Numbered from the stretch's first letter, positions 9,901 through 17,400 are shown. The stretch is 64,000 nucleotides of DNA from Hemicordylus capensis (GCF_027244095.1 NC_069671.1:1922001-1986000), one strand, 5' to 3'. Translations and numbers: made by a program. The notes: a model not told the origin generated them from the sequence alone.

Positions 9901-11164
9901 AGGAGGTGGCTCTCTTGAAAGCTTCTGCTCCGTCAGAATCTCTAAAAATCGCATGTCCTTCCTGTTCTGTGGCAGGATCACTTTGTGCAGGACCCGGCGG
10001 TGCTGAGGGAGAGAGCTGAAGCCAGGCGGATGACCTTCCTCGCAAGGAAAGGGTAAGCTGGGATTCCCCCCCCCCCACACACACACTTCTGGTGCTGGGG
10101 CCATAACGCAGCATTAGAGCATCTGCTTGTAGGCAGAAGGTCCCAGATTGTGTCCCTGGCAACATCTCCAGGTAGGGCTGAGAGAAACTCCTGCCTGCAG
10201 CCTTGGAGAAGCTGCTGCCAGTCATTGTAGACCAGGGATTCTCAACGTTGGGTCCCCAGATGTTATTGGACTTCAACTCCCATAATTCCCAGCTGCAGTG
10301 GTCTTTGGCTGGGAAGTATGGGAGTTGAATGCCAATAACATCTGGGGGCCCAACGCTGAGAATCCCTGGTGTAGACAACACTGAGCTAGATGAGGGTCAG
10401 ACTCAGTATACAGCAGCTTCCTATGGACTTGTGCTGTCTGTGGGATTCTGTGGAACACCAGGGATTCTCAACTGTGGGAATGGTACTTTTTTTTTTTTAA
10501 ATGGCTCCTAAGAATCAAATAGTTTTAAAAATAACTGCTCCAGGCCTTGTTGCCTGAGCTGAAACTGGCCTCGTTTTTTGCACCCTCTAGAGTCTAGCCC
10601 CACACAATCCGTCTTTCCTACCTGCAGCAGGTGCTCCTGTCTGCATGCTGTGGCATCCACCCCAGGAGGGCCTGCTCCTCTAGATACGGGGCCTAGTTAC
10701 ACCCCCACCTCCTAAAACTGGTGCTGCCTTGCCTGCCCTCTGGTGAGCAGGCCAATTGTTGTGGCAGGTGGCGTTTTATTTTTTTTTTAAAGATCAGCGT
10801 GTTCACATTGGAGTTCTTAAAGGGCTTTTGCACATCCGCCATCCTGCCCTGGTGATTTATTTCACGTTGACTGTGTCAGGCCCAGCACGCCACCTCCACC
10901 CCCGGTCACCTGCATCTGACCTGGCCCTCTACGAAGCCTCCTCTGTCTCGTTGACCTTGTTACGCAGGTCCTTTCCCCCTCCCCTCCTCCAGGCACAAGC
11001 CAGACCACGCGGCAGCAGTCGTGGGCGCGGCCAAGGGGCACGGGCAGAGCCGAGAGACGGCGCAGGAACGCAGGAAGAAAGAAGCCAGCAAAGGGAGCCG
11101 GGGGAATCACAACCGGCGAGCCATGGCCGACCGGAAACGCAACAAGGGCATGATCCCCTCCTGA
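717..11164 (+). CDS. ASCC2: ASCC2, 3' part of the gene (six coding exons)
   Basis: ASCC2 is the ubiquitin-reading subunit of the ASCC complex (ASCC1-3, TRIP4). It recruits ALKBH3-ASCC3 to alkylation-damaged chromatin through K63-linked ubiquitin, and it works with ASCC3 in splitting collided ribosomes. Six exons join in frame with AG/GT sites: 717-931, 2423-2542, 5190-5414, 6945-7044, 9976-10052 and 10993-11164, giving 302 C-terminal residues. They hold the CUE domain, an acidic stretch (DADSDDELISRR), an Asp/Glu-rich run, and the conserved basic end NRRAMADRKRNKGMIPS. The N-terminal half lies left of the window. The gene is convergent with UQCR10, as in other vertebrates. No exon shows a disabling change. 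Identification rests on remembered similarity to the human protein over the whole stretch. Confidence 0.96.
1000..1725 (+). repeat. tRNA-derived SINE split by other sequence
   Basis: A tRNA-like head (GGGTTCAAATCCC box B near 1043) lies at 1000-1075. A tail of the type CCTACCTCACAGGGTTGTT and AATGTAATAAATAA lies at 1627-1725. In related reptile SINEs these are joined, so about 550 bases appear inserted between them, including a hAT-type element. The split is inferred. Confidence 0.45.
1178..1366 (+). repeat. hAT-type element, GTCCCTCTTAATTTTT family
   Basis: It runs from GGTCCCTCTTAATTTTTCTC to a GCGCGCACAC...CAGGGGGAATG end. A reverse copy with a perfect 8-bp target duplication lies at 18447-18612. 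Confidence 0.65.
1743..1965 (-). repeat. L2-like LINE 3' end
   Basis: Read on the minus strand it gives the TTTCTTTTTAGATTGTGAGC and AACCGCTTT...GCGG pattern of L2-type 3' ends. Relatives lie at 17050, 19560, 20400, 47195 and 59800. Confidence 0.6.
2423..2542 (+). CDS. ASCC2: ASCC2 exon after the CUE domain
   Basis: Flanked by CTCCCAG and GTGAGT. It encodes SVKPDPNPLVTSRCNVFQDD followed by an EFDVFSKDSVDMSRV segment, matching the linker that follows the CUE domain in vertebrate ASCC2. It enters and leaves in the same phase, so it keeps frame with both neighbours. Confidence 0.95.
2934..3012 (-). repeat. Composite SINE tail fragment
   Basis: The CR1-like tail only (AACTGCCATATACTGAGTCA to GCGGCTTCTCCAAG). 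A CR1 LINE begins directly after it. Confidence 0.75.
3030..3893 (-). mobile_element. CR1-type LINE, 3' end of ORF2 and 3' UTR
   Basis: A 221-codon open frame on the minus strand matches the C-terminal end of CR1 reverse-transcriptase proteins: LGVVVDSSLKVSIQCAAAVK, MPLYKTMVRPHLEYCVQFWS and FFTQRVIHLWNSLPQDVV. It ends at SINGY, followed by the ~200-base 3' UTR that ends in TGTTCTTATG. It is 5' truncated. The uninterrupted frame suggests a fairly young copy. Confidence 0.88.
3894..4540 (-). repeat. Decayed LINE-like sequence, unclassified
   Basis: AT-rich sequence, then on the minus strand a worn frame (TAKYLLMLIPTAERLWPREA) resembling the tail of I/Vingi-type LINE proteins. The family is a guess. 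Confidence 0.3.
4541..5013. repeat. TA-flanked inverted-repeat DNA element (GGTTCGAA type)
   Basis: It starts TAGGGATGTGCATGAAC and ends CATGCAAATCCCTA, so terminal inverted repeats are flanked by TA. The inside holds GGTTCGAA motifs and C-rich runs. Relatives are at 28969, 32103, 37892 and 63000-63266. Confidence 0.65.
5190..5414 (+). CDS. ASCC2: ASCC2 exon with acidic DEYDDTYDG segment
   Basis: Flanked by CCCCATAG and GTGAGT. It encodes RSLLNDKRLVAEQRERY, QYSVVVEE and then EDEYDDTYDGNQVGANDAD, the best-conserved acidic block of the C-terminal half. The 5' part is basic and probably helical, the 3' part disordered. Confidence 0.96.
5438..5755 (-). repeat. Composite 5S/tRNA SINE with CR1-like tail
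   Basis: A near-full copy. Its tRNA unit still shows a recognisable A box on the minus strand (CATAGCTCAGTGGAAGAGCA). The 5S part ends at the reverse complement of GAGAGCTGGTC. Confidence 0.85.
6070..6303. repeat. 85-bp inverted repeat with 64-bp spacer
   Basis: The arms at 6070-6154 and 6219-6303 are reverse complements at 84 of 85 positions by direct comparison. The spacer is 6155-6218. The surrounding AT-rich sequence (5780-6069) is not recognised. A transcript would form a long hairpin. Confidence 0.95.
6632..6715 (+). repeat. Composite SINE tail fragment
   Basis: From CCACTGCCAGTCAGTGTACA to GCAGCTTCCTATG. It is followed at 6714-6735 by a short GGGA tandem run. Confidence 0.75.
6945..7044 (+). 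CDS. ASCC2: ASCC2 exon with Glu/Asp-rich run
   Basis: Flanked by CCCCCTTAG and GTGACT. It begins RPFTIPQVLR, highly conserved, then becomes an acidic low-complexity run (EEAEEEDDEEEDG). The acidic run varies in length between vertebrates, so its exact composition is not diagnostic. The exon ends on a whole codon. Confidence 0.93.
7045..8327. other. ASCC2 intron, mostly unassigned
   Basis: GC-rich to 7790 and AT-richer after. Only a half hAT-type arm (GATGGGAGTTGTAGTCCTCC, about 7793-7845) is recognised. No coding signal was seen. Confidence 0.6.
8328..8412 (-). repeat. CR1 3' UTR fragment
   Basis: CATAAGACCAGCCCTGCTGG to the CAGCACCCGG region, the reverse complement of the CR1 3' end seen at 3030. 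Confidence 0.75.
8779..9175 (-). mobile_element. L2-like LINE 3' fragment
   Basis: The minus strand encodes RAFSVAALRLWNNVLPAEIR, the C-terminal motif of L2-type LINE proteins, followed by an AT-rich 3' end with AACCGCC-like and repeated TTAAAA sequence. It is 5' truncated. Confidence 0.7.
9180..9300 (+). repeat. L2-like 3' UTR fragment
   Basis: CTTAGCAGGGGGAGAGCAAC to CTTTTTAGAGAGCAAACC matches the plus-strand start of the family seen at 17050. Confidence 0.45.
9421..9727 (-). repeat. CR1 3' UTR fragment
   Basis: The reverse complement of the CR1 3' UTR, with the end of the ORF2 SINGY region (CTAGTAGCCACTGATAGACC) and GCCACATCTTGTGGCAG. Confidence 0.8.
9976..10052 (+). CDS. ASCC2: ASCC2 exon encoding DHFVQDPAVLRERAEARR
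   Basis: Flanked by TGTGGCAG and GTAAGC. It encodes DHFVQDPAVLRERAEARR then MTFLARKG, a strongly conserved basic helix. A composite SINE broken by a hAT-type element starts only about 40 bases downstream. Confidence 0.95.
10093..10430 (+). repeat. tRNA/CR1-tail SINE interrupted by a hAT-type element
   Basis: The tRNA head (GAGCATCTGCTTG) and tail are present without the 5S part. It is broken at 10233-10368 by a hAT-type element with duplicated target. Confidence 0.85.
10233..10368. mobile_element. hAT-type palindromic element with target duplication
   Basis: Ends are CAGGGATTCTCAACG and CGCTGAGAATCCCTG. The flanking octamers TTGTAGAC (10225-10232) and GTGTAGAC (10369-10376) agree at 7 of 8. 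Removing the element restores the host SINE. Confidence 0.88.
10993..11164 (+). CDS. ASCC2: ASCC2 last coding exon
   Basis: The acceptor is CTCCTCCAG. It encodes HKPDHAAAVVGAAKGHGQSR, then ETAQERRKKEASKG and ends NKGMIPS with TGA at 11162-11164. The conserved end confirms the gene. No AATAAA was seen nearby; ATTAAA at 12438-12443 is the first weak poly(A) candidate noticed. Confidence 0.95.
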
Positions 11165-11970
11165 AGAACTGGAGGGGCCAGGTGCAAGGCTCCTCTCCCA
11201 AGAGACTGCCGCTGCCTAGCAGCGCGATTCCGCTTGTAACGGCAGAACCTCATTACAGAAAACCGCAGCAGTTGCAGTGTGGAGTTCCTTTCTCACACTT
11301 TGCCCTTCCCACCCTGGGACTCTGGCTATGTTTGTGCTGCTCTCGCCCCCCGCCGTACGGGGAAGAGCATCATGGCTTTGCTGCGTCAGCCCACATTCAC
11401 CTAGCCGAGCCTTCTCCTACCATCAGCTTCCGGTCAGGCGTTTCTGCCATCTCATTTACCTCCGGTGGCTGGCACACAAGGGTATACTGCCCCTGGAGAG
11501 GGAGGTGCTATTTTAACTCTCCTGCCTAATCACCACTGATGGACCTCTGTGAATGTGGCTCACCTCACTGAACGCCAGAGTTGGAAGGGACCTCGGAGGC
11601 CTCTGGCTCAGCATTTCCCAACCACCACCACCCCCATCAGAGCACACTTGGATTAGGAATGTATATTCCTGACAAGTGGTTTTCTTCCTTTCCTTCTGCA
11701 GGGGTTGTGCCACTGCATGTTTATTTTAAAAAAACACCACCACTGGTTTTCTTTACCATTCTGGTACACTGTTGTAGGGCACGTCAGCTGCAAGAGCTGG
11801 GCGTTTAAACTCCCTGCATTTGGAAACGACTCTCTCCTCTATGCAGTGGGAGGGGAGGCCTCCTTCCCTACGTTCCGGTCTAGATGCAGGGCATGTAGAA
11901 ACTCCTGGCACTGGACAGAGACCATCAAAGCTCCAAACTTAAATGGCTTTCTATCTTGACTTAATGGACA
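11165..11970 (+). other. ASCC2 3' UTR and downstream, no repeat recognised
   Basis: Probably 3' UTR at least at first. No clear repeat or AATAAA was seen on the plus strand. Confidence 0.5.
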
Positions 11971-12345
11971 CTTACATGAGAACATGGCTGGATCAGGCCC
12001 AAGGCCTATCTAGTCCAGCATCCTGGTTTCCAGTGGCCCACCAGGTTCCTCTGGGAAGCCCACAAGCAGGAGCCAAAGGTATGCCCCCCTCTCCTGCTCC
12101 TGGGACTCAGAGGCATCAGGACTAGTAGCCATGGCTAGACCTGTCCTCTAGGAATTTGTCTAGGCCCTTAGACAATATCCCATGGAATTCCATAGATTAG
12201 TGATGGGCTGTGTGAAAAAGCATTTCCTTTTGTCAGTCCTAAATTTCCCGACCTTCAGTCTCTTGGGATGAGCATGTGATTTCCTGGCCATCCGTTTCAA
12301 ACTCCATAAAGCAGTGGAGATTATCAATTTCATTAGTGTGTGACT
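11971..12345 (-). repeat. CR1 3' fragment, rearranged
   Basis: The CR1 3' UTR (CTGGATCAGGCCCAAGGCC) is followed by worn ORF2 end (GTGTGAAAAAGCATTTCC) with its pieces closer together than in other copies. Confidence 0.65.
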
Positions 12346-12859
12346 TTTCAGCACTCAGTGTTCCCTACACCTTCCCAGTAGATTCCTCCACCACCACCAC
12401 CGATCTTTCCCCCAAACTAGCTCAGCCCAACATTTTCATTAAAGCTCAAAGTCCCCTGGAACCAGAAGTATATATGTACCTGCTTTAGAAGTTCACCACC
12501 ACACTTAAGGACATTAGACTGCAAGGATATTGACTTACAGCTGGCTCTGAACAGCCCCATTAATTCAGTAAAAGCTGAGGCTTGAGTGGGCAGAGTATCT
12601 TGGCTAACAACTATAGCCACCTCCTTGAGATTCCTCTCCTGCTGTCTGAATACTAGCCTGAAGAGAAAGGCAAGTATATCTACTAAGCAGAAGCTAGAGC
12701 AGTGCCTGAAGCCAAATGCCTCCAGATTTCTAGCAGAAGCAAACCTATTTTACCTAGAACACAGATTGGATGTACTGCCTCGATTAGGTGGTGGTGGAGC
12801 TGCTTAGGGGAAGCTAATGGAAGATCTGAAGGACAGAACGTACACATCTGTGAATGTAT

Positions 12860-12865
12860 TTTATT
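12860..12865 (-). terminator. UQCR10: AATAAA poly(A) signal, probably UQCR10
   Basis: An AATAAA on the minus strand, 164 bases beyond the UQCR10 stop codon. No competing signal was seen between the two. Confidence 0.6.
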
Positions 12866-13028
12866 CAGCCACATTTCAGCATAAGAGGCCCATAAGTCCA
12901 GGGAGCTTTTTTCCCATCCATGATGCACACTTTGGCTCAAACGGCCACCTTAACCGTTCGTGGTCAGGAAGAAGGACGTGTACTGAAGATATGGCAGGGA
13001 GTCCAGCATCTCTGGGCTTCAGCTTCCT

Positions 13029-13073
13029 TCATTCTTCAGTCTCATACTTGTGCTTAATGTGCTTCCACAGCTT
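13029..13073 (-). CDS. UQCR10: UQCR10 exon 2 (coding)
   Basis: A 45-base exon preceded by TTTGCAG. It encodes KLWKHIKHKYETEE and TGA. The LWKHIKHKYE block is the family signature and continues exon 1 in frame. It is too short to appear as a standalone open frame. Confidence 0.95.
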   Translation of the reverse strand, partial: KLWKHIKHKYETEE

Positions 13074-15525
13074 CTGCAAAGCAAAGAAACAAGATACTCG
13101 CTTATCTAAGGGTTCCAGGAATGCCTGCTTGAAGCTGAACAGGCTATTGCAGCCCAGCAGAGGTCACCAGTTACAGCCCCTGGAATAGTTCGGACATTTT
13201 GCCAAGCACAAAACTACACAACACTTCGGGATCATTTCAAATACAGGTGAGGAGAAGAGAGAGAGAGACAAGCTGCCCCCCTGCTTTCTAAGCAGTAAGC
13301 TTTTATAGCAAATAGACGGAATCACTCTCTTAAAGTCGATACACTCAAACTTTGATACCGAGACCTCCTAAAACCAGAGGTTCTCAGACACTGGGTCACG
13401 ACTCCCTGGAGACCTCAAGCAACTTTAAGGGATCAGGAGCAGTGTTGCCTCTGACAGGGATTTCCAGATGTTGCTGACTATGATTCCCATCATCCCCAAC
13501 TGTGAAGGCCTTTGCCTGGGGATGATAGGAGTGTCAGTCCACCGATAGTCACTCCGCTCCTCCACCATTAGTAAAGCTCAGGAGATGAGTTCACTGCTGC
13601 AGACTATGGTTCTGAGTTTGAGAGCACAGTTGGAGAACCTCTGCTACATACCTCATTTTACTGATACTACTGCTTGTCGACTGGCTCTTTCAACTATTTT
13701 TTAAAGAGTTTCTTCACCATTCTCATCTTGTTTAGGATCAATACAGTCTTCCTAACTCAGGTGTAAGGCTTACCTAGTGTAACTGTCTACACAGATAGAT
13801 TAAGACTCCTCGCCTTGATACTGTGAGAAGTCCAGTGGATGAGCTTTGCCGGCCTATGAAGATGGCAACAGCCCTTTCTATGGGTCTCTCCTTCTAAAAG
13901 CACAGACCTCTGCCCACAAGAGGTGCTAGTGTTAGCTATGTGCCTCCAGCAGAAATCCACTTCTGCGCTACTGGTTTCATAACTACTATTAAAGGTAAAG
14001 GGTGCCGTCGCATCAGTGTCGACTCCTGGCACCCACAGAGCCCTGTGGTTGCCTTTGGTAGAATACAGGAGGGGTTGACCATGGCCATCTCCCATGCAGT
14101 CTGAGATGATGCCTTTCAGCACCTTCCTATATCACTGCTGCCCATACTCCCATAGTCTGGAAAACACACCAGCGGGGATTCGAACCAGCAACCTCTGGCT
14201 TGCCAGTCAAGTCATTTTCCCGCTGCGCCGTTAGGTGGCTAACTACTATTATAAGTAGTAAAATTCATGCAACGGGGGTGTGGAGGAGGAGAAGAAACCA
14301 GAGTACACCACTATAAATCACAAACAGGAATGGAACTAGAGCTTAGGAACAAATGCAGACAGCTTCTCAGCTCTAAAGTCTTAGAATGGGAAGAGTGAGT
14401 ATGTACACCTCTTAGGACACGGTGCAGAACCCACAAGGATGACACTCAACATTTAGCTACATGCAAGCGGACTAGCTGCATACACAGTTGAACTATCACA
14501 GCTCTCCCCAAAGAACGCAGGAAACCCAGCAGCTGGGGCTACTGAGAGTTCTTACAGATTTCCACCACCACAGTGTTTCACGGTGTTCCCTCTAACAGGG
14601 ATTCTCAGATGTTGTTGACTACAACTCCCAGAATCCCCAGCTGCAGTGGCTCTTGGGTGATGGGAGTTGTGGTCCACAACATCTGGGAATCTTTGTTAGA
14701 GGGGACCCTGGACCCAGGCTCTCTTAGTACAGAGAACTACAGAGTCAGTTTAGTTAAATGGGGTGGATCTACTCCAGATGGGGGAAAGGAAAACAAAGCA
14801 CAAGCCAGGGGGAATACGGGGAAACAAAACATCAGAATGGGTTACAGGGAGATGGCTAACCACCTGTCTTCCCTCGAACAGGGATTCCCAGATGATGTTG
14901 ACTACAACTCCCAGCATCCCCAGCTGCAACAGCCTTTGCATGGAGATTATGGGAGTTGTAGTCAAAAGCTGGGAATCCCTGCTAGAGGGAACACTGTTGA
15001 CCACCCATCTTTTGTTAATGCCACACATGCAAGTTGTTCACCGCCAGTAGTCGGGAGCAATGAGACCATCGTTTGCCAGTAGAAGGGCAAGGTCCCCTGA
15101 GCTTCATGCTTTCAAATACGCATGCGCCACTTCGGGCGGTCAGTCGGGCTGCTAAACGGGTAACCCGTCGGGATCGAGCCTCCTCCTACCCCCGAACAGA
15201 CCCCCAAGACACACCGAAAGAACCAAGGCTCCCGTCTTCTTTATAGGGGGTGGGGAAGAAGTGTCGTAGGCCCCAAACCGGGACCTCGCGTACTTCAGGG
15301 CCCCACTTGACCTTCAGCTTGCCCCGCCCGCTTTCTACGCGAGGCCCCAGCTCCGGCCTCCGCTCGCAACCGGGCCCGACTTACCCCCTTGTTGAGATGG
15401 TCAAAGAGAGCGTCCGCGCCCTGGTCAAAGGCCCGCTCGAAGATCAAGGTACCCACCACGATCGTGAGAGCGAAGGTGGAAGTGCGGCGGAAAAGAACCG
15501 AGTACACTTGCCGAACAAACGCCAT
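13029..15525 (-). CDS. UQCR10: UQCR10, complex III subunit 9
   Basis: UQCR10 is a small single-pass subunit of the mitochondrial cytochrome bc1 complex, next to cytochrome c1 and the Rieske protein. Two coding exons (15525-15385 and 13073-13029) join in phase 0 to give 61 residues, near the usual length of about 63. Residues 1-14 are basic (VYSVLFRRTS), residues about 16-30 form the membrane helix (FALTIVVGTLIFE), and the tail is KLWKHIKHKYETEE. The start codon is the first ATG and is the conserved MAF start. The gene shares a head-to-head promoter with ZMAT5, as in mammals. A reverse-strand AATAAA at 12865-12860 is a plausible poly(A) signal. The intron (about 2.3 kb) holds hAT-type elements and a Sauria SINE. 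Confidence 0.96.
13438..13545. repeat. hAT-type palindromic element
   Basis: AGTGTTGCCTCTGACAGGGA and a paired inner palindrome. Worn copy in the UQCR10 intron flank. Confidence 0.6.
13848..13957 (+). repeat. 110-bp duplicate, copy 1
   Basis: About 105 of 110 bases match 16148-16256 in the same direction (GAAGATGGCAACAGCCC core). It lies in the UQCR10 intron and is not recognised as any known family. Confidence 0.9.
13990..14241 (-). repeat. Sauria-type SINE
   Basis: The minus strand has a tRNA-like head with B box GGTTCGAATCC. The middle is GGCATCATCTCAGACTGCAT and the end is AGGAGTCGACACTGATGCGA. That end resembles the 3' end of the Bov-B LINE at 28012. Confidence 0.85.
14580..14710. repeat. 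hAT-type palindromic element
   Basis: Ends CGGTGTTCCCTCTAACAGGG and TTGTTAGAGGGGACCCTG. No clear target duplication. Confidence 0.75.
14864..14996. repeat. hAT-type palindromic element with target duplication
   Basis: Ends CTGTCTTCCCTCGAACAG and CTAGAGGGAACACTG. The flanking CTAACCAC and TTGACCAC agree at 6 of 8. Confidence 0.78.
15385..15525 (-). CDS. UQCR10: UQCR10 exon 1 (coding)
   Basis: The ATG at 15525-15523 opens a 47-codon frame (MAFVRQVYSV to FDHLNKG) ending at a GTAAGT donor from 15384. It carries the matrix-side basic segment and the membrane helix. The start codon lies in CAAGATGGCGTT, close to the TISU/YY1 consensus seen at short-leader mitochondrial genes. Confidence 0.96.
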
Positions 15526-15530
15526 CTTGA
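15519..15530 (-). promoter_or_regulatory. UQCR10: TISU/YY1-like element over the UQCR10 start codon
   Basis: The minus strand reads CAAGATGGCGTT around the start codon, 10 of 12 matches to the TISU consensus SAASATGGCGGC. TISU combines a YY1 site with a start context used by mRNAs with very short leaders, and is common among mitochondrial genes. If it works here, the start site should lie only 5-30 bases upstream of the ATG. Confidence 0.6.
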
Positions 15531-15547
15531 AGCCTCTTCTCCGCAGC

Positions 15548-15557
15548 GCGCATGCGC
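15548..15557. promoter_or_regulatory. NRF1 site GCGCATGCGC
   Basis: A perfect palindromic NRF1 core 23-32 bases upstream of the UQCR10 start codon. NRF1 drives many nuclear genes for respiratory-chain subunits. A second, weaker match (CGCATGCGCC) lies at 15119-15128 in the UQCR10 intron. Confidence 0.75.
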
Positions 15558-15589
15558 GCCCCCAACTTTATCTCCACCCGCCGCCGAGC

Positions 15590-15785
15590 ATTATGGGTCA
15601 CGAAGTCCTTTCGCCAGGGATCCTGGGTTTCGGAGTTTTACGCCTCCAAGACCAGGGCCCTCAGTGTGACCAACGTCCCCGCCCTCGCCCCCAAGATCCG
15701 GACTACACTACCCAGGAGGCCCGCCGCCATTGCTGCGCCCACATGACTCGCGAGCGCTGAGCCGGCTGGGAGTCGTAGTCTGGGG
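15590..15785. promoter_or_regulatory. Cluster of three ZNF143-like motifs and a YY1 motif
   Basis: ACTACACTACCCAGG lies at 15702-15716 on the plus strand. ACTACGACTCCCAG lies on the minus strand ending near 15785. CCCATAATGC lies on the minus strand near 15590-15599. All resemble the ZNF143/SBS consensus ACTACAATTCCCAGCATGC. GCCGCCATT at 15723-15731 fits YY1. The assignment is by consensus only. Confidence 0.5.
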
Positions 15786-15866
15786 GTGGATAAGCGGTCG
15801 CGCTCCAGGTAGCCGAAGGTGGGCGTCTTGGCCAGTAGGTGATGTTGCCTCTGCTGTAGCAGGCAG
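15780..15866 (+). other. ZMAT5: Possible untranslated first exon of ZMAT5
   Basis: ZMAT5 translation starts in its second exon in other vertebrates. A strong donor (GCAG then GTGAGTGG, GT at 15867) follows the shared promoter, and another (CCAG then GTAGCC) lies near 15809. The acceptor for the coding exon may be CCCTAG directly before the ATG at 17537. The exon's limits are inferred. Confidence 0.4.
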
Positions 15867-16147
15867 GTGAGTGGCTCGTCGCGGGTTTCTTCTGGCTCAG
15901 TCCTGAGGAGGAGGACCGTCTGTAGCAAAAGCAGCAGCCAGGACTTTTCTCCAAGGCTTGCTTGGATTTCATTGTAACCCCCGCATAAACACAGGGGAGT
16001 GTTGTTTCCCCCTCTTTGCATCTGGCTGCTCTACACTTACAGCATAGTCGGGGCCGCCTTTGCAGATCCATTAAGCAAAATTCCCAGAACTCCGCTGCAG
16101 GACCGAGAGGGGGGAAATAATACCCTGTCCTATGCTGAGCACAAGCA

Positions 16148-16256
16148 GCCGGACTATGAAGATGGCAACAGCCCTTCTATGGGTCTCTCCTTCTAAAAGC
16201 ACAGATCTTTGCCCGCAAGAGGTGCTAGTGTTAGCTATGTGCCTCCAGCAGAAATC
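16148..16256 (+). repeat. 110-bp duplicate, copy 2
   Basis: The second copy of the 13848-13957 sequence, in the likely first intron of ZMAT5. The unmatched flanks on both sides mark the limits of the shared unit. Confidence 0.9.
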
Positions 16257-16730
16257 TGGGGCTGTGCATGGAGGGGCAGGCGGTGGGGTGGGGAGATGGA
16301 ATTCTGATGAGGGTTGTAGAAAGATAAGATAAGTTTATTCGGCCATTGACCAGTAAAGGGTTATAGAAATGTATGGGTGAGGGTGTATGTGTTCCTTGGT
16401 CTTTAATCTCACCAGACCTGTATGCTGCCTTTTAGCCGTGTCAGTTCTCAAAGTTGGTTCATCACAGTAAGGTCAGGCTTTGAGGCAGATGATATTAGCT
16501 TTCCCACGAGAGTGAGATCTGGGATGGCAGGTGCCGCTGAAGAGGTCCTGTGCATCTGACCTGAAACGGTGGTGTCCTCCCCCCAGTCCACCACAAGTCC
16601 AACCTGCACTGGGCCAATGCTATCAAGGTCTTACTGGGGTTGCTCACTCACCAGGTCCTCGGCAGTGGCCATGGGAAACTAGCCCTCCTCTTTGCCCCCT
16701 GCAGAAATAGGTTGCCAGTAGGGGAAAGGA

Positions 16731-16970
16731 GAGCTGGTCTTATGGTAGCAAGCATGGGTGGTCCCCTTTGCTAAGAGGGCCCACCCTGGTTTGCATTTGA
16801 ATGGGAGACTACATGGCAGCACTGGAAGATATTCCTCTGTGGGGATCATGGAGCTGCTCTGGGAAGAGCACCTCCCTGCCTGCTTGCATGCAGAGGGTCC
16901 CAGGTTCCCTCTCCGGCAGCATCCCCAGGTAGGCCTGGGAAGGACTCCTGCCTGAAACTTTGGAGCAACT
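16731..16970 (+). repeat. Composite 5S/tRNA SINE, tail missing
   Basis: 5S head (GAATGGGAGACTACATGG) and tRNA-like middle (AGGTTCCCTC) present. The sequence turns into a CTTTGGAGCAAC-type repeat before the CR1-like tail. Confidence 0.75.
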
Positions 16971-17400
16971 TTGTCCTGGCCTCTTTGGAGCAGCCTCTTC
17001 AGGAACCTCTGAACCCCGGCTGACTTGGCAAAGAGGCACCTTTTAATGAGGTGATTCTCTTTTATTTAGCAGGGGAGAGTAACTGGCCCTCTCCACCCCC
17101 AGCACAGCAGCCCTCCAGTGGCTGTTGCTGGGGTCTGTCTTATGTTTCTTTTTAGATTGCGAGCCCTTTCAGGACAGGGGTCCATCTTTATTTATTTGTT
17201 ATTTCTCTGTGTAAACTGCCTTGAGACATTTTTGGAAGGGCGGTATAGAAATTGAATAAATAATAATAAATAAAACAAATTAAGAGCCAGGCACGGGAGC
17301 CCTTAAGGAACGTCTTAAGCAACCTCTCCCCCTTTGGAGCAACCTCTCCCGCTTTGTCCCGGCCTCTTTGGAGCAACTTTGTCCCGGGGCCAGCTTCTCC
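16958..17400 (+). repeat. CTTTGGAGCAAC minisatellite around an L2-like insert
   Basis: Units of CTTTGGAGCAACTTTGTCC occur at about 16961-17000 and again at 17333-17395, with an L2-like 3' end (17045-17280) between them. Confidence 0.5.
17045..17280 (+). repeat. L2-like LINE 3' end
   Basis: TTTATTTAGCAGGGGAGAGT, TTTCTTTTTAGATTGCGAGC and a GGGCGGTATAGAAATTGAAT end with AATAAT tail. The fullest copy of this family here. Confidence 0.65.

Larger units (their letters stand above)
15526..15866. promoter_or_regulatory. Bidirectional UQCR10/ZMAT5 promoter region
   Basis: This is the GC- and CpG-rich space between the UQCR10 start (leftward) and the probable untranslated first exon of ZMAT5 (rightward). 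No TATA box was seen. It holds an NRF1-type palindrome, YY1-type GCCGCCAT and three ZNF143-like motifs. That is the usual kit of TATA-less promoters for respiratory and RNA-processing genes. Start sites are inferred, not seen. Confidence 0.8.

Noticed and set aside
14580-14996. Repeated palindromes as RNA genes or terminators
   Set aside because: They are copies of one hAT-type family with inverted ends and target duplications.
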